NCBI GenBank assembly: GCA_950295325.1 | Contig: OX485805.1 | Span: 560,501 to 624,500, forward strand | DNA length: 64,000 nt | Source: Polytrichum commune | Taxonomy: Eukaryota; Streptophyta; Polytrichopsida; Polytrichales; Polytrichaceae | Reading direction: 5' to 3' | In this document: positions 36,573 through 49,104 of the stretch, in pieces | How positions within the stretch are numbered: position 1 is the stretch's first letter | How the letters are laid out: each line of letters begins with the position of its first letter | Program-made: the position numbers and the translations under genes | The notes under the pieces: model-generated | Databases searched by the model: none | Told to the model about the DNA's origin: nothing | The model's input: only the letters and a program-made list of their open reading frames with translations

Positions 36573-39500
36573 CAAATAACCTTTAAGGTTTATATGTTGG
36601 CTTCCAATTCGCAACCTCATATCAATGGTGCCTTTCAAGTATCACATGATTAGTTTGACCACCATCCAATGCACCGGACCCGGTTTGAACATAAACCGGC
36701 TTATCATGCTTACCGCAAATGCGAGGTCCGGTCTTGTAGCCACCATTGCGTACATCAACGACCCCACCGCTTCTTGATACGGAATGTCTTTCATTTCGTG
36801 TGAATGCTCATCGTATTCTTCCTCCAAAAACTTTGTCAATGAGGTCTCGGTGTCGAGCGGGGTTGCGATGGACTTGCAATCACCTATGCCGAATCGCTCC
36901 AAGATGGTTTCGATGTAGCTTCGTTGATGCATGGTGATGGTACGTGTCCTCCTATCCCGCTCAAAATGAACTCCGAGGAAGAAATGCAATTCGCCGAGGT
37001 CGCTCATCTCGAATTCGCTCTCGAGGCTAGATTTCAACTCGTTCATGATGTCTACGTTGCTTGCCAAGATGATGAGGTCGTCTACATATATAATTACAAT
37101 CACAATGTAGTCGCAAGTTTGTAGAACATACAACAAGTGGTCCGCATGGATCCGCATGGCTCCTCGTAAAATCTCTATTCACAAATAATATATGAATGCA
37201 TTCGTACCATGCTCGTCCAGATTGTTTCAATCCGTAGAGCGATTTCCTCAACTTGCATACGAGTTGCTCACCGCCCTTTTGGACAAATCCCTCCGGTTGC
37301 TCCATGTAGATAACCACGTGCAATTCGCCATTCAAGAATGCGGTTTTGACTTTAATTTGATGCATTTCCAACCCCATGGCGGCCCCGATTGCGAGGATGA
37401 CTCGTATGGTGTTGAATTTGGCCACCAGTGCAAATGTTTCACCAAAATCCACACCTTCCACTTGCAAGCACCCCTTGGCCACCAACCTTGCTTTGAAACG
37501 CACCACCATGCTGTTGGCATCCTTCTTCATGCGAAACACCCACTTGCACTTCACGGCCTTGCGGCCCTTCGGCAATGGGGCCAACTTCCATGTGGCGTTG
37601 GCTATGAGAGATTCGTACTCCTCTTGCATAGCCGACTCCCACTCGCTCGCATCACTCAACTCAAATGTTTTTCTCAAGTTTCTAGGTTCCCCAACGATTG
37701 CCATGTTTGCATGCTCTTTGTCTTAGGGTTGCGGAATGTGGTTCTTCCACCATTCCCCAAGCGATTTGCGGGGCCTATCCGGGTACCTAGAATTGCCCAT
37801 GGTTTCATTGCCATATTGCGGTGGTAGAGGTGGTTTGGTTGCGGTTTTCTTACCATGGTCAAGTTTCGATGCCTCCCCGCTACGAGTGGATTTTGCGGCC
37901 GGTATGTCAGCTTCCACATCCTCCTCCATGTCGGGCTCCTCTTCATCGGATTCCGAAACTTCGACGCTCACTTCCAACTCCTTCACTTCCGATTTGGGGG
38001 ATGTGTCCACTTTCACCGCCGGTGGTTCGTCAACTATCCCACTTGGACAATCCTCCAAATGCGTTTTATCTTCGAAAAACACCACGTCCGGACTCTTGAT
38101 GATTTTCTTCATCTCCAAACAAATGAGCCTCGGGGAAGACACTTAGGAAAATTAATAAACATGGTGCGTTAAAATATAAGGTGTATTTTATTCATGAGGA
38201 ATAAAATTTAGAAAAAATTAGATGTAATATAGGAGGCTTAAAATACAAATAAAGAATAATTATAGAATATTCCTAGAATATTCCAATTATGTGATAGCCT
38301 CATTTAAATACCCCTTTAACGTACATTTTCACACAAAGTATGATAAAGTGCCCCCCCGAGAAATGAACCGATACGCCTTGGTGCCTTCGCAATATCCGAG
38401 AAACAAACACTTGACGCCCTTCGCGTTCAACTTCGTTCGCCTTTAATCCGGCACCTTCGCATAAGTCACACAACCAAACACTCGCATGTGCGAGAAGTGA
38501 GGCATCCTCCTGCTCCACACCTCCTCGGGTGTCATTCCTTTGACGGCCTTGGTTGGACATCGGTTGCGCACGTACACCGCGTTGCACACCGCCTCCGCCC
38601 AAAATTCATGGCCGAGGCGGTGGGCATGAATCATGGACCGCGCCATCTCCACGATGGTTTGGTTGGCTTGCTCCGCCACGCCGTTTTGTTGCAGCGTGTA
38701 AGGTGACGAGGTTTATCATGCACTGCCATGTTTGCTCAAGAAATCATCAAATGCTTTTGAAATGTTTTCCCCCCGTTATCCGTCCTAAGAACCTTCATTA
38801 CGTGCTCCAATTGCCTCTCCACCAAGGTTTTCTATTATTTGAACCTTACCAACACCTCCTTCTTGGACTTGAGCACGTACACCCAAATCTTCTGCGAAAA
38901 ATCGTCAATGAAGGTGAGAAAATACCTTGCGCCTCCAATGGAAGGCATTTTCATCGGCCCGCATACGTCAGAATGCACAAGCTTGAAGATCTTGTTGGCG
39001 CAGGTACCTCCATCCGTGGGGAATGGCCGCCTCGCTTGTTTGCCTTCCACACATCCTTCGCATGTGAAGGAATGCGCATCGCCTTGCGCCACTCCCACGT
39101 CCATCCCGCTCACCATGCTTTGAAGCATTTTCATGCTATTCGCGTTGAGATGCCCCAACCTCTTGTACCAAAGCTCCAAAGAATGTGATGTCCCATCGAA
39201 ACGTGCCAAAGAATTCGTTTCGGCCTTATTCATCACAGTGGTGTCCAATTGGTACAAGTTGGACTCCAACGATGCAACGGCCAACATCTCACCGTTGTTT
39301 GCCCTCACCACGCATCCCAACGAGTTGAAATGCACCTTCAAACCCCTTGAAATGAGCTTGCTCACCAAAAGCAAGTTGGAATGCATTTTCGCACATGAAG
39401 CACGTCGAGCATTCTAATGCTCCGTATACGACCTTTCACACGTGTTTCCACTAATATAGAGTCTTTGCCTACGGCCTCTACCATGCCGTTATCACCCATA

Positions 39501-40402
39501 AACATTTTGCGACCCGACACGGGTTTGTAAGTGTCAAAAAAATGCTTATGCGGTGTCATGTGTTGCGAGGCCCCCGAATTAACGATCCATCTAGTGGCGG
39601 CGGTCTTAGATAATCCATCTCTCATGACAAATGCAAAATCATCACTTGACCTTGCCATGTTGGCATTCACCTTGAGTTTCATTCGACAATTACGAGCAAT
39701 GTGGCCCAACTTACCACAATTGTAACACCTCGGGGCGTCGCCGCGCCTTTCGTTGTTGTCGAACGCTCGAGGTTGGCAGAACAACATGGCCGCATCGTCG
39801 CCTTGAGGCTCTTTCTTCTTCCTCTTCGACACCTCGTGCATGAGGCGTGCGGTGATGGAGTCCAACGTGAGCTCAGAAAACGGCCGCGTCTCGAATGCAG
39901 TGATCAAGTGTTCGAACGAGGATGGTAGGCTATCAAGTAAGGTCATGATCACATCCTCATCTTTCATGGGCACCTCCAAGCATGTGAATTGGTCGGCAAA
40001 AGATTTTACCTTGTTGATGTGGTCGAGGATATCGGCGCCTTCGTCCATCTTGATGGTGAAGAACTTGCGCCTTATGAACAAGATGTTGGACAAGCTTTTG
40101 GTCTCGTGGATGTTGCACAAGGTCTTCCATGCTTCCACCGGTCCTTTACACCCTTTGATATGCGCCAACTCCTTGTCCACCAAGCTCGTGGCAATGATGG
40201 CAAAGGCCTTCTTGCATCACCGCTCGTACGCCTTTTTGACCTCGTCGCTCACCGTGGACGGTGGCGGCAACTCCGTATCCTCCACAATCTCCCAAAGATC
40301 TTTGTTGTACAACACCATCTCCAACTTGAACTTGTAGAGATTGAAATTGTCGCCGCCGAACTTGTCGAGCGTAATGTGGCCATCGCCCTCACTAGAAGCC
40401 AT
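36573..40402 (-). pseudogene. Copia gag-pol, 5' two-thirds
   Basis: Minus strand. Gag starts at 40402 (MASSEGDGHITLDKFGGDNF). A stop follows about 60 residues in, near AYER. The reading resumes with LSNILFIRRKFFTIKMDEG, the zinc knuckle CYNCGKLGHIARNC and the protease motif IVNSGASQHM. Integrase follows at 39386-38443 (LWYKRLGHLNAN, CVEGKQARRPF, FIDDFSQKIWVYVLKSKKEV, EQANQTIVEMARSMIHAHRL). RT follows at 37704-36642 (WKLAPLPKGRKAVKCKWVFR, AFLNGELHVVIYMEQPEGF, YVDDLIILAS). It breaks at the DNA transposon target, whose right duplication copy is CAAATAACC (36573-36581). Several frameshifts make it non-autonomous. The N-terminal half is relatively well preserved compared with the relic at 10-13 kb. 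Confidence 0.9.
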
Positions 40403-40515
40403 TTTTCAACTCGAATGTGATCTCCCACTCACTCAATGTACCACTAGAGCTTAAAAGCCCTCCAAGAATTTTGAAATTGATTTTGAAATGCAAAATTCAC
40501 TCAAGCTTCTCCCAC

Positions 40516-42130
40516 ATTCAAGTCAACACCTTTCTACTCCAAAATGATGCCAAATACCTAGATGACCATCAAAAGGCCACAACTAAACATTTTGGAACTC
40601 GAATGACCTCAACCTAAGCATAGAAATGAGGAATCTCTCAAGTCAACACCTTTCCTGTCACGCACCTCTCCATGAGGAGTGCCCGAAACACCATGGACAC
40701 AAGGGGGACCCCGGAGTGACACCCGGGACTTGTGGCGCCGTTGGTGAGAGGGCCCAAGTGATCCTAGTGTGGGTGAGGGCCCCGGGCGTTGGGAACGCCT
40801 CCCACCCACGGAGACTAGGAGGCATGAGGGTAAGGCCATGAGCTATGCGTAGCTCATGGCATGGTGATTCTAGAATGCTCAAGATCACCTCAAGCGGAGG
40901 TGTGAGCTAGGAGTTATGGCCATTTGAGTGGGGCGCTGTCCCGGGACAGCGCCCTGGTACAGCAGTGCCTGGGAGTGATTCCCGGGACTGCCAAGGTTCA
41001 AACAGCCATAACTTCATCAAGACTTGCCCAAATGGGGCAAGTGAGTAGTCCAGCGGCATCTACGTGAAGCGTAGATGAGGATGAAGTGGTTGGTTGTTAT
41101 GATCAAACATCATACAAGGAAGTTATGATGGTCTGAAGCTGCTGGGGGGGGGGGGGGGTTCTAGGCCCAGCAGCTAAAGGAAAATGTCCACTTGGCCCCA
41201 ACTCTTGGTAGAGAGACAAGAGGTTGGTTGATGGGTGGGGTAGGGGCCCCGCGTAAAGTCCTAGAGGCTTATATGGGTGAGGTGGTGTGGCCTCACCCAC
41301 CCGAGGCCGAACGGCACGGCCTCCATGGGCATTGGCCCAATGTGAGGCGATAGTTGCCTAGTATGGTTCGGGTTGTTGTAGTGTTGCTCCGGCAACGCGA
41401 TGATCAACATGGGATTGGACTTCCATGGACGGAAGTCCACATCTAGGAATGGGTTACCGATTAAGGGGTGAGTCCCGAAAGCAAAGTAGGAGGGTTGGTT
41501 CCCTCCCATGAACTATATGGTCTGGGGTAGGAGGAGCTAACTATTAGCATGGCGGAATGCGAATGGTTAACGCTCGTAACCTTTGCTAGAATTGGAAATT
41601 GGCAAGATTGTCAAGGGGGACTAGCAAGGGTTGCGACATTTCCACTCCAAATTGATGTCAAATAATTAGATAACCATCAAAAGGCCACAACTAAACCTTT
41701 TGGAACTCAAATCACCTTAAACTAAGCATAGAAGTGAGGAACTTTCAAGTCAACACCTTTCCATTCCAAAATGATGCCAAATAACTAGATAACCATCAAG
41801 AGAGTTAAACTAAGCCTATTTAAATTCAAATCAACTCAAACTAATTATAGATAGGAGGGTTCTCTCAAGTCAACACATTTTTACTCTAAAATGATGCAAA
41901 ATGACTAGATAACCTTTAAGAGAGTTAGACTAAGCCTCTTGGAACACGAATCGCTTTAAACTAAGCGTAGAAAGGAAGGATCTCTCAAGTCAGCACTCTT
42001 GCACTCCAAAATGACGCAAAATGACTACATAACCATCAAGAAAATTAAACTAAGCCTCTTGGAACACGAATCGCCTCAAACTAAGCATAGAAAAAGGGGA
42101 TCTCTCAAGTCAGTACTTTTGCAGTCAACA
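40516..42130. repeat. ~120-bp tandem repeats in Copia leader
   Basis: Units starting CAAGTCAACACCTTTC recur at about 40520, 40640, 41747, 41867, 41987 and 42107. Each contains CCAAAATGATGCCAAATAAC, ACCATCAAGAGAGTT or a variant, and CTAAGCATAGAA. The solo LTR interrupts the second unit. These lie between the 5' LTR and gag of the Copia element, i.e. in its untranslated leader. Confidence 0.8.
40656..41638 (+). repeat. Solo Gypsy LTR with TTTCC target duplication
   Basis: Reverse-complement relative of the 973-bp LTRs at 26880 and 33059 (TGTCAC...GCGACA), flanked by TTTCC at 40651-40655 and 41639-41643. It has visible substitutions and a G run (near 41144-41157), so it is older than the complete element. 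No internal sequence remains, consistent with LTR-LTR recombination. Confidence 0.9.
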
Positions 42131-42380
42131 TACGAATCGATCTACACTCAAACGTTCAATATGGAATGGACCTCTACCAAATGAATTCTCCAATGTGGTA
42201 ACACTTCTAGAAGGTGCTCTACGCTGGTCCAAACCACCAAGAATGCTCCAAGGCGCTCTGAAGGTCCTCCAAAACTTCAAAACTCCACCAAAAAGCTCCA
42301 ACCACCTCCGAATGGCCTCCTATCAGATCTGGCCCTCTCCAAGCTCTTCCTAAGTCGATTTCCTACCTCTAAAGCAAAGT

Positions 42381-42392
42381 GGGCCCATAACC
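42381..42392 (-). other. Copia primer site for half tRNA-iMet
   Basis: Directly inside the 5' LTR the plus strand reads GTGGGCCCATAACC (42379-42392). This equals the anticodon arm of plant initiator tRNA-Met up to the anticodon loop. The element's minus sense would therefore pair with a tRNA cut in the anticodon loop, the half-tRNA priming known from Drosophila copia, rather than with the tRNA 3' end. Confidence 0.7.
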
Positions 42393-42569
42393 TATTGGGA
42401 AATGAGAAAAGAAAACAAAGAAATCAGCGTAGGAAGCAAGAACACAATACACTAGGAGAGAGTGATTAGCTCCTCTCCTTACGCCTTTATTTATATGTAT
42501 GGGTTAGGACCAGCGTAAACAACCCATATGGGACAATGTCGCGATGCAACCTAACACTATCCTCCAATA
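42393..42569 (-). repeat. Copia 5' LTR
   Basis: 177 bp matching 14471-14662 with scattered differences and one short deletion. Ends TATTGG...CCAATA. Confidence 0.85.
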
Positions 42570-42589
42570 AACCAACCCATACATTGGTA

Positions 42590-43417
42590 CCTTACCAGAT
42601 GATTGCAATTGATGGTGCCGTCCAAGTCTCATGCACTTCCCAACCCAAGTGGATTTAACCATGGTTATGAAGTCGAGTAGGCGGAACACTATAGTTATTT
42701 CTTTGGGGCTAGGGCAAAACAACTTGCACATTGGTACCTTACCGGATGAATCAATATGCGAGAGTCTCATCTCGAGGAATGACGGGTCCACATCATCCAT
42801 AGTAAGTCAGTGAGTCAGTGAATAAAGGAGGAGCATGATCATCATGTCGCATTGTTTTGTAACTTCACAACCTCACCAATCATAAAACTCAATGGAGCAA
42901 GCATGCATGTTTGCATGCACAGATGACTCATTTCCTTCATGACCTAAGTTTAGGCTGTCGCAATGATTTATATTTTTATATTTTTAAAAATCTTTATTGG
43001 ATTTGGATTTTGAGTGAAGCTAGGAGGATTCATTTTGTCGTTGCTAGGGTTTGAGAAGGTTTCAGAGCCTGGAAACAGAGAGGGGGAGGAGGTCCAAAGT
43101 GGCTATAATATAGGAGATTGTTTAAACTGCTCTTTGTGCGGTGAGTCTAGTTTAGTTTGGTTTAGTTTAGTGTAATTAAGTTTTGTTTTTAGACAGTTTG
43201 GTTCACTTGGGGGTGAGAAGGGGAAAGGGGTGGATGAATGTGGTGGAGAAAGAGAAAAAGAGAAAAATGGAGGTGGTATGAAAGAGATTGTGTGCATTTT
43301 GGTTGAGAATGGAGCAGTGAAGGTAGAATCCTCAGGGTTTTCTATTTCTCTGCATGTGGAGCCATAATTGGTTGGAAAGAAGGTTGTGGACACATGTTGT
43401 TGAGATATGAAATCTCA
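42590..43417. repeat. Inner inverted repeat arm L
   Basis: Reverse-complement similarity to 57966-58612 across most of its length: ATTGGTACCTTACCRRATGAATCA, CTCATCTCGAGGAATGAC, ATGCATGTTTGCATGCACAG, GCTAGGGTTTGAGAAGG, AGGTGGTATGAAAGAGATTG. The arms are clearly diverged. They enclose 14.5 kb that includes the second large element. No open frame is convincing; the conserved GGGAGGAGGTCCA-type region could be a promoter or leader of a lost gene. Confidence 0.8.
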
Positions 43418-43428
43418 TTAAAAGTATT

Positions 43429-44238
43429 GGGGGCATTCACGGTTGGGGTACTACTTTTGGGTGTCTAACGGAAAAAAGATTTTTTTACATAACTTCACGT
43501 GCTTGGTATGCTTGGATTTGTATTGTGAAGCATATTTTGGATCATACCTACAATTCATACTCCATATTGAGTACACCGACAAAGTTAATTTAGAAGGAAT
43601 AGGGTCATCTAAGATATCATTTTGATTTCTTAAAGGACATTTAGGAGTGTTGTCTTAATTGTTCACCTTAGGATCAAGAAATGAAAATGACAACAATAAT
43701 TAATCGAAACGATCCCAATTTTTTTCCTCACAATCATCGTTCAAGTGTGTACCAACATAACCAAAAATGTATTGAATACCAATTGCCCAACTTTACATGT
43801 GGCACCAAACATGGCCAAAAATACATATAATCACGGCCACACCTAAAAGGAACGTCTAGTATTAGAATTGGACAAAAAAAATTATATGAATGGACACATG
43901 ACACTTATACCAAGGTACCAAGATGCAAAACATGAAATAATTGACCACCAATGCACACCTAAATAGCAAAAAATGCCATTGATGTGGCCCAAACAAGTCA
44001 TTTGACCCCTTTTCAAGTTTTATGACTTATCTACTTATTTCATAGGGAATTTCTCTATTATTGGTGATTATTTAATACGAAATAATATATTTCTTTATAT
44101 AGCCTATGAACTGTCTACTTATTTATTTAAAATTTATCGATCAAATAATAGTAAATCATGATAAACACCGAAACCCACTAGTCCTTAAGTCTTTAAGTCC
44201 TTTGTCCCGAAAGTAGTACCTCAACCGTGAATGCCCCC
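43429..44238. mobile_element. TIR element family X, copy 1 (810 bp)
   Basis: Terminal inverted repeats GGGGGCATTCACGGTTGGGG ... with TACTACTTT continuing about 10 bp, flanked by TATT at 43425-43428 and 44239-44242. No transposase frame, so non-autonomous. The same family occurs at 49105-49850 with a different 4-bp flank (TTGG). The TIR and 4-bp duplication do not match a superfamily I can name with confidence. Confidence 0.85.
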
Positions 44239-45648
44239 TATTGCAAACCTTGGACAACTGGCCAACTAGCATCAACTAGCTAAATTTTCCAAGGCCCCTT
44301 TTTGTCACTTAGCTTTACCTAGCTAGGTTCACCAAACCTATGATTCTTACTTAGCTTTAGTTACCTAACTTTTCCGGAACCCTCATTTTCACTCAGCTTC
44401 GGCTAGCTAAAAAGTTGTGTGACATGTATATTTATTCTAAACTAAAGAAAAATCCATTCAAACAAAACCAAACTATAGATATATATAGATATATAGATAT
44501 ATATTTGATTGTATTGCTCTCGGTTGGCTATGTGTTGTCATGTTGTTGCATAAGGAAATTGAAAGGCTTTAAATCAACACATGTAGTTGGCTTCCTCACT
44601 TTCAATTGGCATTGGAGATTTCTATGAGGGCATTTGATTGTAGTGGCGGTACAACATAGTGATTTGCATAACTGTTTGATGCAATCTAAAAGTTGGTCGG
44701 ACATCGCAAACGTGGTCTAAAACAAGTTCAATTCTTCATGAGACTTGGCACTACATCGCTCAATTGTCTGGAACACCTTGCGGATTGCACAAATTTTGCA
44801 ATATGGTATATGCCCTAATTTGTTTTTTAAAAAAACCTTAATGTATATTTTAGATTCCAACTAGCTATTACCTACCTTCAACTAGCTAACTTTCCTCGCC
44901 CAAATTATGGCACTTAGTTTTAGCAAGCTATTCTTTTGAGGCACCGAATTCATGCGTAGCTTTAGCTAGTCGCAGTTTTTAGCTAGCTAAATATCTGCCC
45001 ATTAAGTTAGCTATCCAAGGTCTAAAGTATTGCAATATCGATCAAGTCCTCTTGAAAAAACCTCACTAGTTTTATTCTACATATTTCCGTGGACCAATAG
45101 ATGAAAGAAATTTTCAAGCATTAAAAAAACTATAGATTGAAATATTCATTCACACAATAAATGATTGTTGAAAAAAAATTATATATCTATAAAATACTGA
45201 ATGATACAAATCAAATGTCCATCACTTTAAAATTACAAAGAGTGCAAAGATCATTTCATAATCAATCAAGAAAATGCAACTATAATAAACTAAAACACAC
45301 ATTGAATTTTATAAAAATGTATATATCACTTTTGGTTGTTTCATCTTCATCTTCTTTGTCTTGATCATAATTGTTTTATTTTTCTAGTCTTCATCATCAT
45401 GTTTCTTTTCTTTTCTTTTCTTTTCTTTTCTTTTTCCCCATCATCCTCCTCGCCTCTTTTATCTTTATCATCCTCATTACTTCACATTTGTTTTCTTTGT
45501 TTATTTTTTCTTCCATAATTATTTTAATAATTTCTTCCTCTTCAATCTCATTGAGCCAATTGAATTTATAATCCTCACAACATATGTCAATCATCTTTAT
45601 TACAATGACATTTTTATTTCATAAATCTTCTTGTCAAGATTTATGTAT
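44239..45648. other. A/T-rich spacer with simple repeats
   Basis: Contains many CTAGCTAA / CTTAGCTTTAGC motifs (44270-45000), an ATATAGAT microsatellite at 44467-44500, and a TCTTTTCTTT run at about 45400-45433. No gene supported. Confidence 0.5.
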
Positions 45649-47139
45649 AACACCGGTTTCGTTAAAAGTGCAATTCAATATGTAAAAGTGCACATGAACA
45701 AATTATTGGAAACGCATAGATTTCAATGAAAATATGACCATATTATAATTATATTGGCTATAAATAAACAAATTATAAATATGAGTACGTTTAGTTCAAT
45801 GTACTTGGTCATTAATCAAATTGTAATTTGATGATTTTTGTAAAAAGACTTGATCCTACAATAAGATGAGGAATTCATTTTATGGGAGTTATGTATAATT
45901 ATAAAATATAATTGATTTGAATATGGTTGTGAATCCAAGAATATTAACTACATATTCTATGGTCATGATAAGAAATTGAGGTATTTTCTCCATGCTATAT
46001 TGTGGGCAAACATCATTGCATATGAACAAGTTTGAATTTCTAATTACACAAAGAACACCAATAAATAATAGGTCATCAATAAGATAGAATGAATCCCATT
46101 CACACCAATCATTTGACAAGTTTCAACTTCAACATTATATTTTATTAAATATATCACATTTAAAAATGTGGAAAATACAAAGATGAACAAATATGAATAT
46201 TGATGTAAATATGTTTTTATAATATAATATAATATATAATAAATTGTATTTTGAAGTTGTATTTATAATATTTATGTAGATTAAATTGAATATTTATAGA
46301 AATTCTATTTTATTTCCAAAAAACTAATATCATAATATGAGTAGAATATTGTCACCGGCCCACATAAAAAAATTCAAGTGTAAATGCTTGAATCTGTGCA
46401 TGATAGACCAATACAAAGTTTGTCCACAGATATAAGATTTAAAAATAAACGTTTGAACTAACCTAAAACGCCGCTTAGGGTTAGGTCAAGTTTTTCAACC
46501 GCCACTCTTACTCTTATTCTTACTCTAACACCTCTTACTCCAGCACCTTTTTGTTTCTCTCCAATGGCACCTCTTCACTCCTTCTAATTGTTATTCCTCA
46601 AAAGTTATGAAGTTTTTCTAGTACTACATCATCTAACCTATTGCTGCAGATTTTTTATCCTTCAACTCTCTATCATCTTATTGCGTTTAATCCACTCTCC
46701 ACTAATTCTAATGTCTTCCTTTGCAGGTCAATTGATCTTCGACTCTACTTTCAACTTATATAGGCGCTTCAATACCAACTCTTATTCAATATTCAAATAC
46801 CATCGTATTTTACGCTTATTTTCAATTTTATTCAGAGTGTACTTCAATTCAACACTCCATTCAGATAATTGTTTAACTCTTCAATTTTTTGGGATTCAGA
46901 TCTAAATCTGATTTCGTTTTCAAAACAACACAATTTGTTAATTATTATAAAAAAATTACAGTATACTTAGTACATGTATTATACATGTAATATAAATGCC
47001 TCATTCTCATTTTTCAAACTCTGGAATATGTGATTCTTACCCTTATATAAACCTTCAAAATCGGTCTTACTCATCCGTATTGCTGAATTTTGTTTTCCTC
47101 AATCTTGATTACAAAATATTGTATTACTTCTCTTCCTTT

Positions 47140-47930
47140 CAAGCAGAGGTACATGCCTCACCCTATGAAACAAAATTTTATGTTTTGAATTTGTTTGATT
47201 TGTTCAGAATTCTCAATTTCTCCTTAAGCTTGTGCTTAGAGGTAAGGCACATGCCTCGCACTTATCAAATAAAATTCTATGTTTTGAATTTTTTTAGGGG
47301 TGAGGCACAAACCTCACCTTCCTTGAGAAATCTCAATTTATCCTCAAGCTTGTGTTTAGAGGTGACGCAAATGTCTCACCTTTATGAAACAAAATTCTAT
47401 GTTTTGAATTAGTTTTTTTGGGGTGAAGCACATGCCTCACCCTTATCAAATAAAATTCTATATTTTGAATTTGTGATTTTGGGGTGAGGCCCGTGCCTCA
47501 CCCTCCTTGAGAAATCTCAATTTCTCCTCAAACTTGTGTTTAGAGGTAAGGCACATGCCTCACCCTTATCAAACAAAATTCTATGCTTTAAATTTGTATT
47601 TTTGAAGTGAGGCACATGCCTCACCCTCCTTGAGAAATCTTAATTTCTCCTCAAGCTTGTGCTTAGAGATGAGGCACATGCCTCACCCTTATCAAACAAA
47701 ATTCTATGTTTTAAATTTGTAATTTTGGGGTGACGCACATGCCTCACCCTCTTTGAGAAATCTCAAATTCTCCTCAAGCTTGTGCTTAGAGGTGACGCAC
47801 ATGCCTCACCCTTATCAAACAAAATTCGAGGTTTTGAATTTGTTTTTTTGGAATGAGGCACATGCCCCACCCTCCTTAAGAAATATATTTTTTTCCTTAT
47901 GCTTGTACCTAGAGGTGACGCAATCGAATT
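47140..47930. repeat. Tandem palindrome array, ~61-bp spacing
   Basis: About thirteen near-palindromes of the form GTGAGGCA-CA-TGCCTCAC occur at close to 61-62-bp spacing (around 47147, 47243, 47300, 47364, 47427, 47487, 47548, 47610, 47672, 47733, 47795, 47859, 47915). Flanking sequence alternates between CTTATCAAACAAAATTCTAT and CTCCTTGAGAAATCTCAATT, so the full unit is about 123 bp. The array ends 150 bp before the decayed ParB-like gene. The palindromes are more constant than the spacers. Confidence 0.85.
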
Positions 47931-49104
47931 TTGTTATGATTGTGTAAAATGTAATTTGTTTAGAGAATATTTTCATGTCTTTAAAAGGTTTATGTGTGCT
48001 TGTAAGAAGTGAGGTTGGATGTGATATCATGCGGGACAAGGGGGTGGACCTTCCAGGGCCCCCCCAAATAAACATTTGAAGCCTTCGAATGCTTTTAAGG
48101 ATTATGGATGGTTTCTGACACACGATGACAAACATGTGTTCCTAAAGATTTCTACTTATCCGTGGATGGAAAACAAAGTATGGTGTTCTAAAGCATGGTC
48201 CAAAGGAGAAATTGTTCAAAAAATTGTTACTCCTGCCTATACACATGATATGGATTCTTGCGAGATATTCATTGTTTCAAAAGCCTCAAATGCAATTTCT
48301 TCTTATGTTTTAAAAATGTGCCAACATCATTGGAGATGTTGTTGATCTTGATGCTATGAAAGTGATTGGAATTCCCAAGGCTCGAAAGTGGTGGAAGAAA
48401 TTGAGTTATTCATAAAAACTTATTTGTCCTTCTATGTTATAAGTGTATCGTGGTCTAAGTCCACTTGAGGATGAGAAGTTGATCGAGTATATGGATTCTT
48501 ATCAACGATTTTAAAGAAGAGTTCTTGACAATCTTTCAAATGAAACATACATGCATGAAATAGAAGAATCATCAAAAGATATGAGATGGCGTGGAGCATT
48601 ATCATTTTCATATGAACGTGTTGTGAATGTTGATTCACAACTTGAGCTTATAGTATGTTCTCAGGCACCTTCTCATCTTCGAGAGGGTGATACTAGATTT
48701 GAATTGACTGAAGAAAATTTGATAACTCCAACTCAAGAACCAAGTGCTCAATGTTCAAAAGGTAAAGGAAGAAAATTGGTGAGCTCATAAAATCAGTGTT
48801 CTTTAGAGGAGTTTTTCAATCCTCCAAATCAAGATGAAATTGATGAAGGATAGGTCTATGGAAGAGATTTTTTTTATACTGGACATGAATCATGTAAGGC
48901 CTCCTACTGATGGTTTTACTAACTAACGTGTTCTTAACATAGAGAACGCTAAAAAAATCTACAAAGCGTTGCGAGATAAGCATATTGTAGATTCTTCTTG
49001 GATTACATTACGTCCAATGTTTTATAAAGACCCAAATAGAGGTATGAGTGAAGCGAAATGCTTCAAGGGTGTGGGGTCAAAGGACCGTTTTTTCCAATGC
49101 TTGG

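Larger units (their letters stand above)
14471..42569 (-). mobile_element. Copia-type LTR retrotransposon, split by insertions
   Basis: One Copia element on the minus strand, interrupted by a 21.4-kb DNA transposon (15142-36572) and a solo LTR (40656-41638). Subtracting the insertions and their duplicated targets leaves about 5.67 kb, normal for Copia. LTRs are 14471-14662 (3') and 42393-42569 (5'), sharing ends TATTGG...CCAATA. The two coding halves rejoin exactly in frame across the DNA transposon target (LKGY|SDVDWAGD in the RNase H leader). No matching target duplication is evident outside the LTRs (GAATC versus AACCA), so the ends may have changed by recombination. Confidence 0.85.

Noticed and set aside
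36746-38706. Plus-strand frames of up to 211 residues
   Set aside because: Antisense of the Copia integrase and reverse transcriptase regions.
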